Shown: piece by piece, positions 35,440-45,436 of the stretch
Numbering within the stretch: position 1 is the stretch's first letter
Layout: every line of letters starts with the position of its first letter
Assembly: GCA_010093605.1 (NCBI GenBank)
Contig: MU004182.1
Location: 2,155,195 to 2,219,194 of the forward strand
Length of the DNA: 64,000 bases
Direction of reading: 5' to 3'
From: Lophium mytilinum
Taxonomy: Eukaryota > Ascomycota > Dothideomycetes > Mytilinidiales > Mytilinidiaceae
Translations under genes and position numbers: made by a program
Notes under the pieces: generated by a model
Told to the model about the DNA's origin: nothing
Seen by the model: only the letters and a program-made list of their open reading frames with translations
The model's database searches: none

Positions 35440-35785
35440 TATGCTGGCGGCGATAGAGCCGTAGAAGTGACTGTACTATAAGCAAAGTAGTCTAAAATAT
35501 TATAAGTCTAATAGATTAAAAAGAACTAGAGACTAAAAGCTATTACTATTTAGTATAAAGTACTAAGTAGAAGTATTTAGAAATAGTAAAGAATAAATAT
35601 ACTAGTAAGTCTAGATATAGCTATATAGCTTATAGAAACTTTAGTATAGTTTCTATCTTTTAGAAATACTATTATCTATAGGTATTACTATTAGGTATAG
35701 TTTAATAGATAAGGGGAGTATTTAACTAGTACTATATTAGTATAGGTCTCTAACACCTGCCTATATAGCTTAGTGCGGCTTGGCG
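35440..35785. other. AT-rich, RIP-like block
   Basis: About 345 bp almost free of CpG and packed with TpA (runs such as tatagctatatagctta), in sharp contrast to the GC-rich flanks. This is the base pattern left by repeat-induced point mutation in Pezizomycotina. No reading frame survives and the original element cannot be identified. It lies between the tandem repeat and the TATA box of the next gene, so it may be an old, heavily mutated mobile element. Confidence 0.7.
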
Positions 35786-35795
35786 GAATTTTTAA

Positions 35796-35803
35796 TATAT
35801 AAG
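35796..35803 (+). promoter_or_regulatory. TATA box of the orphan gene at 35927
   Basis: TATATAAG lies about 124 bp upstream of the ATG at 35927, right at the end of the AT-rich block, and is followed by a CT-rich leader (ttctttcttcttccctcc). Position and leader look like a working fungal promoter. Confidence 0.45.
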
Positions 35804-35926
35804 CCCGTTCGCCGCCGTTCTTTCTTCTTCCCTCCTACACCAGCGCCCCGCAGGAAAATCAAAATCCAACCTTCAGGCTTGGCACCTACCACCTACTTTA
35901 AGCCCTCATCACGCTACACGACCACC

Positions 35927-36793
35927 ATGTCTCACTCACAGATCAAAGCTATTAAGGATGCCGTGCTTGACCCTAAGAGGCAGATTCCCAGTTACTCTAA
36001 GTATCTCGTCGAATACGACGATGGCACGGAAGGATTAGTGCCTGCCGCCACAGTGGCTCCTGCTATGGCTATTAAATACTTAACGCAGTACCCACCCAGG
36101 GCCGTGAAGCTCGAGGACACTACTGTCGCCAATGATATTAAGGCCTACAATAATAAAAGTGCTGTGTATAACAGCGACCGTGCATGGCCTAAACCTAACG
36201 CACCGGTCTTAAATAGAAATACTGCTGCCGTGCCTCTGAAAGCACGCAAGGCAAGCACGTATAGTACTACCAATATGCAGCAAAATACTCGTCCACCTGC
36301 TCCCACCCAATGTGCGGCGGCAAGGCGAGACTCTGTCGCGGGCCAATCCTCGGCACCTCGTCGTAGATCTAGTACCCCCCAGGGCTCCAGGAGCAACACC
36401 ACTCTCGCTCCTGAGCGCACTCCTGAACGCACTAGACTTACAGCTCCGGGGCACGACGACTACGAACTGCCCCCCGAACCTGCACGAGACGCTGAGAGGA
36501 GTAACATCCCGGATTTACGGAAAAACAGCACGCTCATTATCGTAGACGAAAGACCTTCCAAAAGGGACAGGAAGCGTAGCCGCATTACCACTGAGTACCT
36601 TATCTACCGACTCCGTGATAATATGACAGGCAAGAAGCGGCCACTCGTGTGGGTGTCTGATAAAGCCGTGCACGCGAGGCCCAAGGCCGAGTGGGCGGCT
36701 AGTGGGAGGCAGAAACTCTTTTCTGCGAAGCAGGTGCTTGAGAAGAGGGCGGAGGTGAGAGATGCTGTGCATCGTGATGTCTATGGTTATTAG
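35927..36793 (+). CDS. Orphan basic protein with chromo/Tudor-like N-terminus
   Basis: Single exon of 288 aa from an ATG in ideal context (ACCACCATGT). A longer frame upstream has no ATG and runs through the leader. The N-terminal part SKYLVEYDDGTEGLVPAATV has the strand pattern of a small SH3-like barrel (chromo-barrel or Tudor). The middle (about 100-190) is Pro/Arg/Ser-rich and disordered. The C-terminus (about 205-288) is a second compact-looking module with TEYLIYRLRDNMTGKKRPLVWV, also chromo-like, then a charged helix. No membrane or secretion signal. It stands alone beside an AT-rich relic and a tandem repeat, so it may be a lineage-specific gene or carried by a mobile element. Function unknown. 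Confidence 0.65.
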   Translation: MSHSQIKAIKDAVLDPKRQIPSYSKYLVEYDDGTEGLVPAATVAPAMAIKYLTQYPPRAVKLEDTTVANDIKAYNNKSAVYNSDRAWPKPNAPVLNRNTAAVPLKARKASTYSTTNMQQNTRPPAPTQCAAARRDSVAGQSSAPRRRSSTPQGSRSNTTLAPERTPERTRLTAPGHDDYELPPEPARDAERSNIPDLRKNSTLIIVDERPSKRDRKRSRITTEYLIYRLRDNMTGKKRPLVWVSDKAVHARPKAEWAASGRQKLFSAKQVLEKRAEVRDAVHRDVYGY

Positions 36794-37386
36794 TGATATT
36801 GTTAGTTACTTAAGGAGTAAGTCGGACACGTGATATAAGCTGGGGGTGTATGATGACTAATAAAGTTATAGATTGAACTGATAAGGAAGGATTGATGAAC
36901 GTGGGTATTTCTTTAGTTTTGTTCGGTTTCTTACGGAGGGCTGTTTTGTTTCGCACTGCTTGACTTTATGGCAATGGACGAAATGAAGTATGACAGAGGG
37001 TGGGAGGTTGAACTTGTTGTTGAAGGATTGAAATATATGAACGGACGGGATGTGTCCTGAGCACGGTGCTTTAGTTTTGCATTCGACCGCCGTTGATACT
37101 TCTGTTTAGCTTGCTATTGCGTTCTGTTGTTTACCTCTGGCTTGTCGTTGTCACTTTTGTTCACCTCACTATCGTGCTATATCGTCAATCCGAAGAATAA
37201 ATAAGAGAATGGTCTGTTTATGGATTACAATTCTCGGATCTCGCTGATGTTGAGGACCAAAGCGCAATAGAAATGCAAACTTCGTAACAACTGCATCCAA
37301 GACAGCCGATTGAGACCAGAGCGACAGAGGAAACTTCTCACCAATTAGCAGAAAGGCTCAGCGATATCACAGAGTATACTCACCTG
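36794..37386. other. Intergenic, nothing recognised
   Basis: About 590 bp downstream of the orphan gene. No gene, terminal repeat or RNA was recognised. Confidence 0.35.
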
Positions 37387-38090
37387 CTAACGCGCCCTCG
37401 CCCTCTCCCACTCCTCTATCCCATCCTCCCTCTCCCACTGCTTCCTCAAACCCGGCATCGCCGCCAGATCCCTCGCGTACGCAAGACGCTACACATCCTC
37501 CATCTTCCGCTCCGCCCGCTCTCCGCCACCTCCTCCTCCGTCAACGGCGCACTGCCTTCGAAGACGAAATTCAAGGGGCGGCGCTGGGGCTGTGGGAGCT
37601 TTTCTCCTACGAGCACAGACTCATCACCCCCATCAACCTCAACCGCCGTCTGCCGCGTACTTCCCTGCTCATCACCCTCGTCAACCTCAATAGCCGTCTC
37701 CCGCGTCCTTCCCTGTGCGACAGCTTTCACAGCCCCACTCTTCGGCATCTGCCAGACCTCATCCGCCAAGCTGCTTGGTATCCTATAATTCCACCCCCCA
37801 AACAGTTTCTTGCGTTTCCTCCCCTTCTCCGCCCCTCCCACCCCATCCCCGCCGTACGCCGCATTTCCCCCGTCACGGACCGCCTGCGCGTGATTCCCCT
37901 CTTCCCACGCTTCCACAAGCTCAGGATGGGTTGCCTTTTTCGGCGTGCAGATCTCGGGCCAAGGTTGTCCGGTGACCGGGTGCGGTGCGTAGTGGATGAG
38001 GTACTCGGACATATCTTCGTCTTTGATGTAGTTGTCGGTGGGCAGGCGAGGCGGGGTGGTGGTGTGGGTGTCGATGGGTTGCTGGACCAT
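37387..38090 (-). CDS. Hypothetical acidic protein, 3' end disrupted or spliced
   Basis: From ATG 38090 the frame encodes a polar protein: HYAPHPVTGQPWPEICTP near the N-terminus, a Gly-rich then basic GRKRKKLFGGWNYRIP segment, and two copies of an (E/Q)TAxEVDxGDE acidic motif. After LTEEEVAE the coding signal moves to another frame (ERAERKMEDV, then TAG, then RLAYARDLAAMPGLRKQWE ending at 37387). A 41-bp intron (GTGGCG...TGTAG) would join TEEE to RLAYARD in phase and also remove the stop. Otherwise a frameshift plus a stop must be assumed. Without either, the frame ends at 37446 with an unrelated Arg-rich tail. No family is recognised. Confidence 0.45.
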
Positions 38091-38446
38091 GGCGGCGGTG
38101 TTGATGGGTTTCGGAATTGTACTGGTGGTGCTTATGTTAAGGTAGTCTGTTGCGTTAACAAGGGGCGTGTTGGATTGGAAGGATGCCTGTAGAGGATAAG
38201 GTGGGGTGAGAAGTACGTTTTATACAGTTTGTCCCATGCAATGATCACAGTAAAGGTTGACGAATGCCTGCGGAGGTGTTGAGCCGTCGCAGCACTGCGA
38301 GTATACAATGTAAGTCGCGTCCTTGGCTATGCGTGAGCATTAGGAGGTCGCCACCAGGAGCTTTCGAGCGAGCGATCACTTCGCTGACAGCTTCATCGAT
38401 TATAGAGATCAGTTCATGATATTAGACAATAAATTACACACAGGCA

Positions 38447-40770
38447 TCACCCAATGCCACCATTTCTTTGCCTGGCAGCCCAAATCGTGCTTGCGCCAGG
38501 CCCACCTCTTTTTGTATTGCCATTCGGCCACTTCTTGTTCGAGAACCCGTTCATTCCCGGAGTCGCTGGTTTCGACGCGTTGACATTGTCTGTGAGTTTT
38601 GTCCACAGTTCGACAATACCAGCACGCCTTGCTGGAAGCATGCTGTATTGGAGACTGTAGAGATTCTTCCGATGAATCGGGGGTACAAAGCGGCCGGTGA
38701 CGAGGCAGAGGAAGACGCCGGGGGAGAGATAGTGCTTCTGAAGGCGGTTGCTGAGTTCGAAGTACTCGTTGAACATAGCGGTAAGGGGCAGGGGAATTGA
38801 CTGCTATTGTGTTAGGTCAAGGTTACGGGAACGTGACGAACGGGCGCAAACCTTTAAGACAATGTAAGAGGTGGGCGCGGAGAGGTGGTGTTCCGGTAAA
38901 GGTGCGGAACGGGTATCTTGGAGATCGAAACGGATGCCGCCTTACACGAAATCAGTAATCGGTCATGAGAGTCGGTTTAGTAGGACTTACCTGGTAAACG
39001 CCGGGAGTCTTTGATGCGAAGCATTAATGCAAATAGCGGAAAGTGGTTTAAACATGCAAGCATGGTATCCAACGCAGCTTTCAGGGATATTATAGCCATT
39101 CTAGCAGACGCAAATGTAAAGTAGAAGACAAAGACGGTAGGTAGTAGGAAGAATAAGAGTGTGAAAAGGATGGTCCCGAGGAGAAGCTGATCCAGATCAT
39201 AGTCGCATGAGTCGATTCGATTGCGCAGAACATTACGCTTTTTGCCTCGAAAGAGGTGGAAGAGGGAGAAAATGATGGTGAGTTGCCAATTAAATATTCG
39301 GGCAGAGGCGATGTAGAACGAGTATATGTGCAGGGTCAACAGGGAGACAAGGTCCGAAAACAAGGATATTGGCATCGTGGCCCCGGCGAAGCTGGAGAAA
39401 CCAATGAAGTGGATGACGGCAGGGAGAAACGGCCTTAGCAAGGACATGGAGGCAGACCAATGATCAATGACCCATAGGAAGAGGTCTCCGAGAAATCCCG
39501 CCAGTTGGTTGTTGAGCTTCAGTCCACCTGGCCACTCCATGAGCCAAGAAATTGTTCGACGTAGTCCTTCGATCGACCACGTTGTGAAGATTGTGTCTAC
39601 TTGCGACGCCACATAGACGTGGTTCTCGATGATATATGAGCCCAATGCGATCCCGATGATGACGTCGTTTGCAACAAGCCATAAGCTGTTGTAAAAGCGT
39701 ATGTACTCTGGGTGGCTGTTGGTGATGCTTTCCCAGTTGCCCTTTCTCTTTCGCAGCGTCAAATATTGGATTGGCCAATAACAGAATTGTTGTAGGCGAA
39801 TGTCAACTTGCTGCGCCGTTGCTGATATGTCCTTCAAAGCAGCAGAATCTGGAGACACTCGCCATTCGAGAACGCGCATTATCATCTCGCCAGCCACTCG
39901 ATGTGCGATGAGCCCTAAGATGAAGAGTTTGGCTATTAAAGGGTATAGCCAAACGGCGGCGACGTACCATAGCCCCATGAGAACATAATCCCATAAATCG
40001 TTGGCAGACTTCACGACTGTTTCGCTGACGCTCAAGGCTCGTCGAACCCGGGTACCAATGAGGCCTACATTTTTCTGGAGAAGAGCGTTTAGCTCGAAAG
40101 AGCAATTGACTTGATCGATGATGGTGGGTAGCGACAATTCCTTCTGTGACGGTGGGCGAATAACGACGCTATGAAGCCGCAACTTTTCGACTAGTTTCTT
40201 CTTCCGCTGTCGTTCCTCCTCTTCCCGCGCCTCTACTCCTTCGAAAGCAGGATCCCATTTTCCCACCTGTTCTGGTTTATCTCCCAATGCTAATGATATC
40301 TGCTTCAATGACAGGTATTGCATGCGAGTCGGGTGTGGGCGGCGGTATAGGATGAATTGAAGGGTGATGTCGCAGTCGCCGGGGCAGAATATTCGAGGGA
40401 AGCGGGATGGGGAATCGCTGTATGCGGCTAAGAGGGCTGCGTTGAAGCTGGCAGGAGGCGACTCGGAGTTGATTGTTCCAAGGACCTGCAAGATCGATTG
40501 TCCACACCTGTCGAAGATATGGCTGATTGGATGCGGGCTGTTCCGGTAGAGGATTCCCATACGCAAGGCATGCTCGACACTCCTGATCTGTAGATTGTGA
40601 GTAAAGAGAGATCACATTCGAGGGCGGACCCATACCTCAACATCTTGCAGAATTGCCACCACAAAGACGTCCAACTCAGAATTCCTCCAGCCCACGAGAA
40701 CGCCGGGAGTCGGTGTAGTAGGCGCATCCGACGGCCAGAATATCCGCATCAGCCCATTATTTGTAACCAT
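38447..40770 (-). CDS. gpi1: Gpi1/PIG-Q, GPI-GlcNAc transferase complex subunit
   Basis: Four exons (40770-40636, 40587-38991, 38940-38852, 38800-38447), all phase-consistent, give 724 aa. The central block WPIQYLTLRKRKGNWESI followed by HPEYIRFYNSLWLVANDVIIG and LNNQLAGFLGDLFLW is typical of Gpi1, and at least six membrane helices follow. The C-terminus keeps HLSAPTSYIVLK and FFNEYF-like (MFNEYFELSNRLQKHYLSP) elements. The protein stabilises the ER complex (Gpi3, Gpi2, Gpi15, Gpi19) that makes GlcNAc-PI, the first step of GPI anchor synthesis. Start chosen at MVTNNGLMRIFWPSD, which matches the usual short N-terminus. The stop of a small upstream gene on the same strand lies only 17 bp before this ATG. 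Confidence 0.92.
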
Positions 40771-40787
40771 ATCAACATAGCGCTCCC

Positions 40788-41183
40788 CTAGAACGAGCCC
40801 CGGCGTTTGAGCTGCTCACGGGCAGAGATACCGCTTCCCGCAGTGCGCGGATGCTAGGGGAAAAGTTCAGTATTCCTCCATATATTGGTAATTTGGTGAC
40901 AGCACTGACTAGGTCGATTTCTCGCGAGGCGAGGCGTTCGATGGGCAGGATGAAGAGGAAGAAGAAGACAGAGAGAATAGCGAAGGCTTTAGCGGCGCGT
41001 GTCTGCGAATTGTATCAGACGTCAAGACGCGACATGGGGGTAGGGAGGGGGGATCTGGCATACGACAACTCCGTGGTCCCAAGCGAATATTGCTAGTTCA
41101 TATAGCCGGGTGACGAGATCCCACCTGGCCGTGGAGTAGCCGGCTACGAATATTCCGGCAGTGAGGATCGAGAAGGGGTGCAT
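40788..41183 (-). CDS. Small two-helix membrane protein, tandem upstream of GPI1
   Basis: Three exons (41183-41064, 41002-40910, 40853-40788) with 61-bp and 56-bp introns, all in phase, encode 92 aa. Helix 1 (ILTAGIFVAGYSTA) and helix 2 (FAILSVFFFLFILPIE) flank an aromatic/charged middle (RWDLVTRLYELAIFAWDHG). The tail is basic (REQLKRRGSF). Without the second splice the frame would read through with poor coding character. Topology suggests an ER or mitochondrial small membrane protein. I do not recognise the family with certainty. It is close enough to GPI1 to share a transcript. Confidence 0.7.
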
Positions 41184-41581
41184 GAATCTCGAATTGGGAG
41201 ATGGTGGCAGCAAGCAGATGGAGCGAGGTCGTGGGAGGACTGGAGATTCGAGGCCGCGTGGGCTCTAGAAGGTGGCGGAGGGGCGACTCTGGATGTGCGG
41301 CGACGGTTCAGGCGTAGTGAAGGCGGTACTCGAGCAGATCATGGTGCATTGAGGGCATGGAGCGACGAGAGCATCACGGTGCCGTGTCCTTATGGATGCG
41401 GTTGCCAATACACGAGGCTCATTCGCTGTCCCCAGAGAAGGGGTGCGTAGAGAGGAGCACGCCAACGCAGCTGTAGTCACGGTCACGTGAAAAACATCGA
41501 GGTCGACTGCACTTCCTTACTTATACACCACCAACCCTGCGAAAATTCTCACCGGCACTTAAAACCGGCACGCTCGCAGTC

Positions 41582-44271
41582 ATGTCGTACTATTCAAGCT
41601 ACTCCAGGTACGGTGCAAGCTTTCCCCATACTGTGCCGTGTTCTTGGCGCTTCGCTTCTTTTAAAAGGTGGCTGGGCCGCTCGTTCGGGCTTAGCGCGAG
41701 CGTGTCGCTAGCTCAATCGCATCTCAGCCTCTTTCTTAAACTCACTTCTGCCGCCGCGCTTTGGATTTTTCAACATCCGACCCCGCCGTTGTATTATTTC
41801 TATTGTGCTAATGTATTGTTCCTCGTCTGTCCAATAGAAACACGTACGGGCCCCAACGCGGCCCCACAATGCCCGTTTGCCAGTTCTTCAAGCAGGGCAA
41901 CTGCAAGTTCGGAGGTACACTTCTCTCTCCACCCTCATACATTTCTCGTCGACCTCTTTTCACATCACACAAAATACCACCACTCCCAACCTCAATTCAC
42001 CATGTACTCGCTGACGATCCCCATTTATCCTCCCACAGACCGGTGCAGGAACGAGCATCCAGTCGGCCTCCAGCCGCCGAGCAACGCCAACCGCTTCGGT
42101 CCCTTGGGCCAGGCTCAGGCTCAGCAGAGTCGAGGATTCAGTGCCGGTAAGCATTCCATATCTCCTAGCATCTGCTTCGTCCCCGCCGCCTTTGAGTTTC
42201 TGCGAGCTTCCTCCATGCGGCTCGCGACGTCACGCCTCTGTCGTATCCGAATCTGTACTGACCCGCCATGCAGGGACTCAGGCGAACAAGCGCACCTGGC
42301 CGTAAGTTTCGGATCATATCCTATTGCTCTCCACGCTATTAACGTCTCTCAGGTATCATCTCAGTCCAGATACCATCAAGGACGATCTCGTCAAGGAACG
42401 CCCAGAATGGCCGCTCTCCGCCTACGGTCCGGGACGCGATGCTCCCCTCCAACTCCTCGAGGGAGGTATCGACATCAGTCCTGAAGAGATGCGCATGAGG
42501 TTCTATGCGGCCCGTGCTGCAGGACGTGAGAATCAATATGTAAGTCTCCAGCTCTGCAATCATCAACATCGACTAATACGTGGCCTAGATCGAGCAAGAG
42601 GCTGTCCTCGCCAAAGAGGCGCAGAACCAGATTGACAAGATTCTCAACGACCTCGAGGGTGCCTGCAAGTACATCGTCGATGGAGCGAACACTCCCCGCG
42701 ACCGAGCGAAGATATCCAAGGAGTCTGCCAACCCAGCCCATAGAGACTACTTCAGCATCGAGAACCAAGCCCGCGTTGCCAGGCGCAAGGCCGCCGCTAC
42801 CTCCGCCCCTTCAAATTCCTTTGGAACCTCTGCGTTTGGCCAGCCCTCTGGTCTTGGTGGAGCGCAATCGACCTTCGGCCAGCCTGCCGGCCAAGCCATA
42901 GGTTTCGGCCAACCATCCGGCTTAGGACAGGCCGCTGCTCCAGCTCAAACGTCTGCCTTCGGTCAACCGTCTCTTCCGGGTCAAACCTTGGGATTCGGCC
43001 AGCCATCAGCTCTAGGACAAGGCTCTGGGTTTGGCCAAACATCCGCCATGGGACAGAGCTCGGCTTTTGGACAACCATCTGGCCTCGGCCAGGGCACGGC
43101 ATTCGGTCAACCCGCTGCTCTGGGCCAGACTTCCGGCTTCGGACAAACTTCTATGCCTGGCCAGAAGTCTGTCTGGAGCCAGGCCGCTGCTCCAGCTCAA
43201 ACCTCTGCCTTCGGACAGCCGTCCAATCCAGGCCAGACCTCTGCCTTCGGCCAACCGTCCAATCCAGGCCAATCCGCCCCAGCTTTCGGCCAGCCAGGGT
43301 TCGGTCAGTCCGGCAATGCGGGTGCTTCTCCCTTCGCCCAGAATCAGCAGGCGCAAGCCTCCAATGCCTTTGGCGCCACCCAGCCTACGTCGACATTCGG
43401 CCAACCATCGCAGCAATCTACGTTCGGTCAGCCTGCCGGCTTTGGTCAACCCACTACTAGCGGAGATACTTCTAGCCCGTTCGCTCCAACTACTGCTCCT
43501 CCTACCGCCCCTGCTGCGAACCCTTTCGGACAATCTTCGAGCTTCGGTCAGCCCACCACCAGCGCCGCTGTTTCAAGCCCATTCTCTCAGCCCACTGCCG
43601 GCCCTACTACGAACCCTTTCGGACAGCCAGCAGGTCTGAGTCAAACAACGGGTTTCAGCCAAGCCGCCACCTCATCTAGTTCTAGCCCGTTCACTCAGCC
43701 GACTGCCGCTCCAACGACGAATCCATTTGGACAGCGCACAAGCTTCGGTCAGCCCGCTGGCGCTGCGGCTCCCACTCCCTTCGCACAACCCACTGCTGTG
43801 CCTGCATCGACTTCGTTCGGACAGCCGGTCACCGCCGCCCCATCGACCGGACTCTTCAGCCGCCACAGCGCCACTACAGGTGGTCCTTCAAACACCGCTG
43901 GCTCCCTCAATGTTCCGAAGTATCCTCCCGGCGCACCTGTCACTTCCTACAGCACTAGGAGCGCAGATGGAAAGAGGCTGCTTACCTGGAAGGGTCATCA
44001 AGTAGTCTACAAGGACAAATTGCAAGGTGGTAAGGTCGTCGGCGAGTATCCAGCCTACAAAATCAACAACAAGGACTACCAGCGTATCTGGTTCCCAGAC
44101 GGACCCCCGCCTCCTAACCCATGGGCCGAGGGCAGACCGGAGGAGTATGAGGGAGAGAATGGAGCAAAAGTTGCGCAAGCCTACCAGTTCTCCAGTGAGC
44201 ACGGGTACTACAAGGACGGGATCATGCCGAGTGTTCCGCCGAAGAGGGAGTGGATCAGTTGGGATCTCTAG
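41582..44271 (+). CDS. CCCH zinc-finger FG nucleoporin (Nup42/NLP1/Amo1-like)
   Basis: Six exons (41582-41607, 41838-41914, 42039-42146, 42274-42301, 42353-42539, 42589-44271) give 702 aa. The first 230-bp intron joins MSYYSSYSR to NTYGPQRGPTMPVCQFF. A CCCH finger spans two exons (VCQFFKQGNC, then GDRCRNEH). A helical region (about 95-215) follows, then about 340 residues of FG repeats, mostly FGQP, and a folded C-terminal part with KINNKDYQRIWFPDGPPPP. Nup42 sits on the cytoplasmic face of the pore and helps Gle1/Dbp5 release mRNA. The C-terminal extension is longer than in yeast. An internal ATG at 41869 could start a shorter form. Confidence 0.88.
42830..43870 (+). repeat. FG-repeat coding region
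   Basis: Imperfect tandem units of about 30-36 bp encoding variants of SAFGQPSxxGQ, inside the nucleoporin. Spacing becomes irregular after about 43330, with Pro/Thr-rich spacers. Such regions expand and contract, so copy number may vary between strains and assemblies. Confidence 0.85.
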
Positions 44272-45436
44272 GTCACGGATTTTGCTGGGCGTAGTATTGG
44301 CGTCGGCGGTATAGCAGGATTCTACTGCCTTTCAAGGCGTATGGGCGGCCTTGATGGCGTTTCGAAGGACGGACATTGTATATTTTAGCGTTGATGCGGA
44401 AGCATTTCAATCATTTGATGAGCTTAGCTCTGATGTAGTGATGTGATGCTGGTTTATCGGAAGCTGCCCGTCACTATTTGAAGTCTGACACTGCTGGTCG
44501 CAGTCGGGTATGACGTGAAGTTCTTATCTATATCACGTGACTAGATAAACTTCATGATACACTTTTCCCAGTCATCTCTTCATAGAGCAACAACACACTC
44601 CTCAAGTCGTTCATTTCATGATACTCTCCCAGCTGCCCGTATCTCGTGCCGGCGAGGCTAGTTCGAAAGCATGAAACAAGAGTGACGGTCTTGGGTGAGG
44701 GCTTTGCTGGGGGCAGGTGTGTTGAATGCAGGCCTTAGCGTCTGATATCATGTGGAAGATGAGCCAATGCACAGGAATGCACCCAAGTTTGCTACCGTGA
44801 TAGCTTCCTATAGGTCATTGTGATGATCCAACAAGGTGTGTGACAGGGGAGGGAGGAAGACTTCGCTTCTCAGTTGAACACGATATCGGTGGCTTATTAA
44901 GGGCGTTGGGATGATAAGAGTATGCGATCTTCTATACGTGGCGGTCGTTTGTGGAAGGCGAGGAGGTGAAAGGAACTGCGCTATTACAAAAGTAGGATTT
45001 AAAACCACATGGAATGGAGGCTGCAACTTCGAATACTCGAGTCTTGATCTGCTATTGAAACCTTGATTGGGTTTGGAGAATGCAGAACGGATAATCTTCG
45101 AGCAGTGCTGTTTGCTAACTGCAAGAGACCAATCAAGCCCCTTTTTGCTCCACAAGCACCCCCTTCTCCTCTTATAGATAGCTAGAAAGAACAAGTTTAC
45201 TAAAGGATACTATATAAATCAGATAGATATAGTGCGCACTGCCCAAGTCAGGTAAAAGTTAAATGCTAGTCATGTGACCTGGCAGTTGAACCAATCAGAA
45301 GCCAAGAATCAAGGGCCGTGAAACCATTAGAGCGCCAGGATCATCTACAGCCTTATATCCACGCGGTCTAAAAAGAAACCTAGTCCAGTCCAATGCTTTT
45401 TTCAAGTGCCTCCATCCAGTCAACCTTCAAACGGCC
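44272..45436. other. Intergenic, nothing recognised
   Basis: About 1.16 kb between the nucleoporin and the convergent F-box-like gene. A minus-strand frame at 44808-45194 has no coding character. Slightly AT-richer than the flanks. No RNA gene found. Confidence 0.35.

Noticed and set aside
41582-42484. Unspliced 300-codon frame at the nucleoporin 5' end
   Set aside because: Splicing from 41607 to 41838 joins it in phase to the CCCH finger; the unspliced frame is intron sequence.
44808-45194. 128-codon minus-strand frame
   Set aside because: Arg/Ser-rich random-looking sequence with no support from splicing or motifs.
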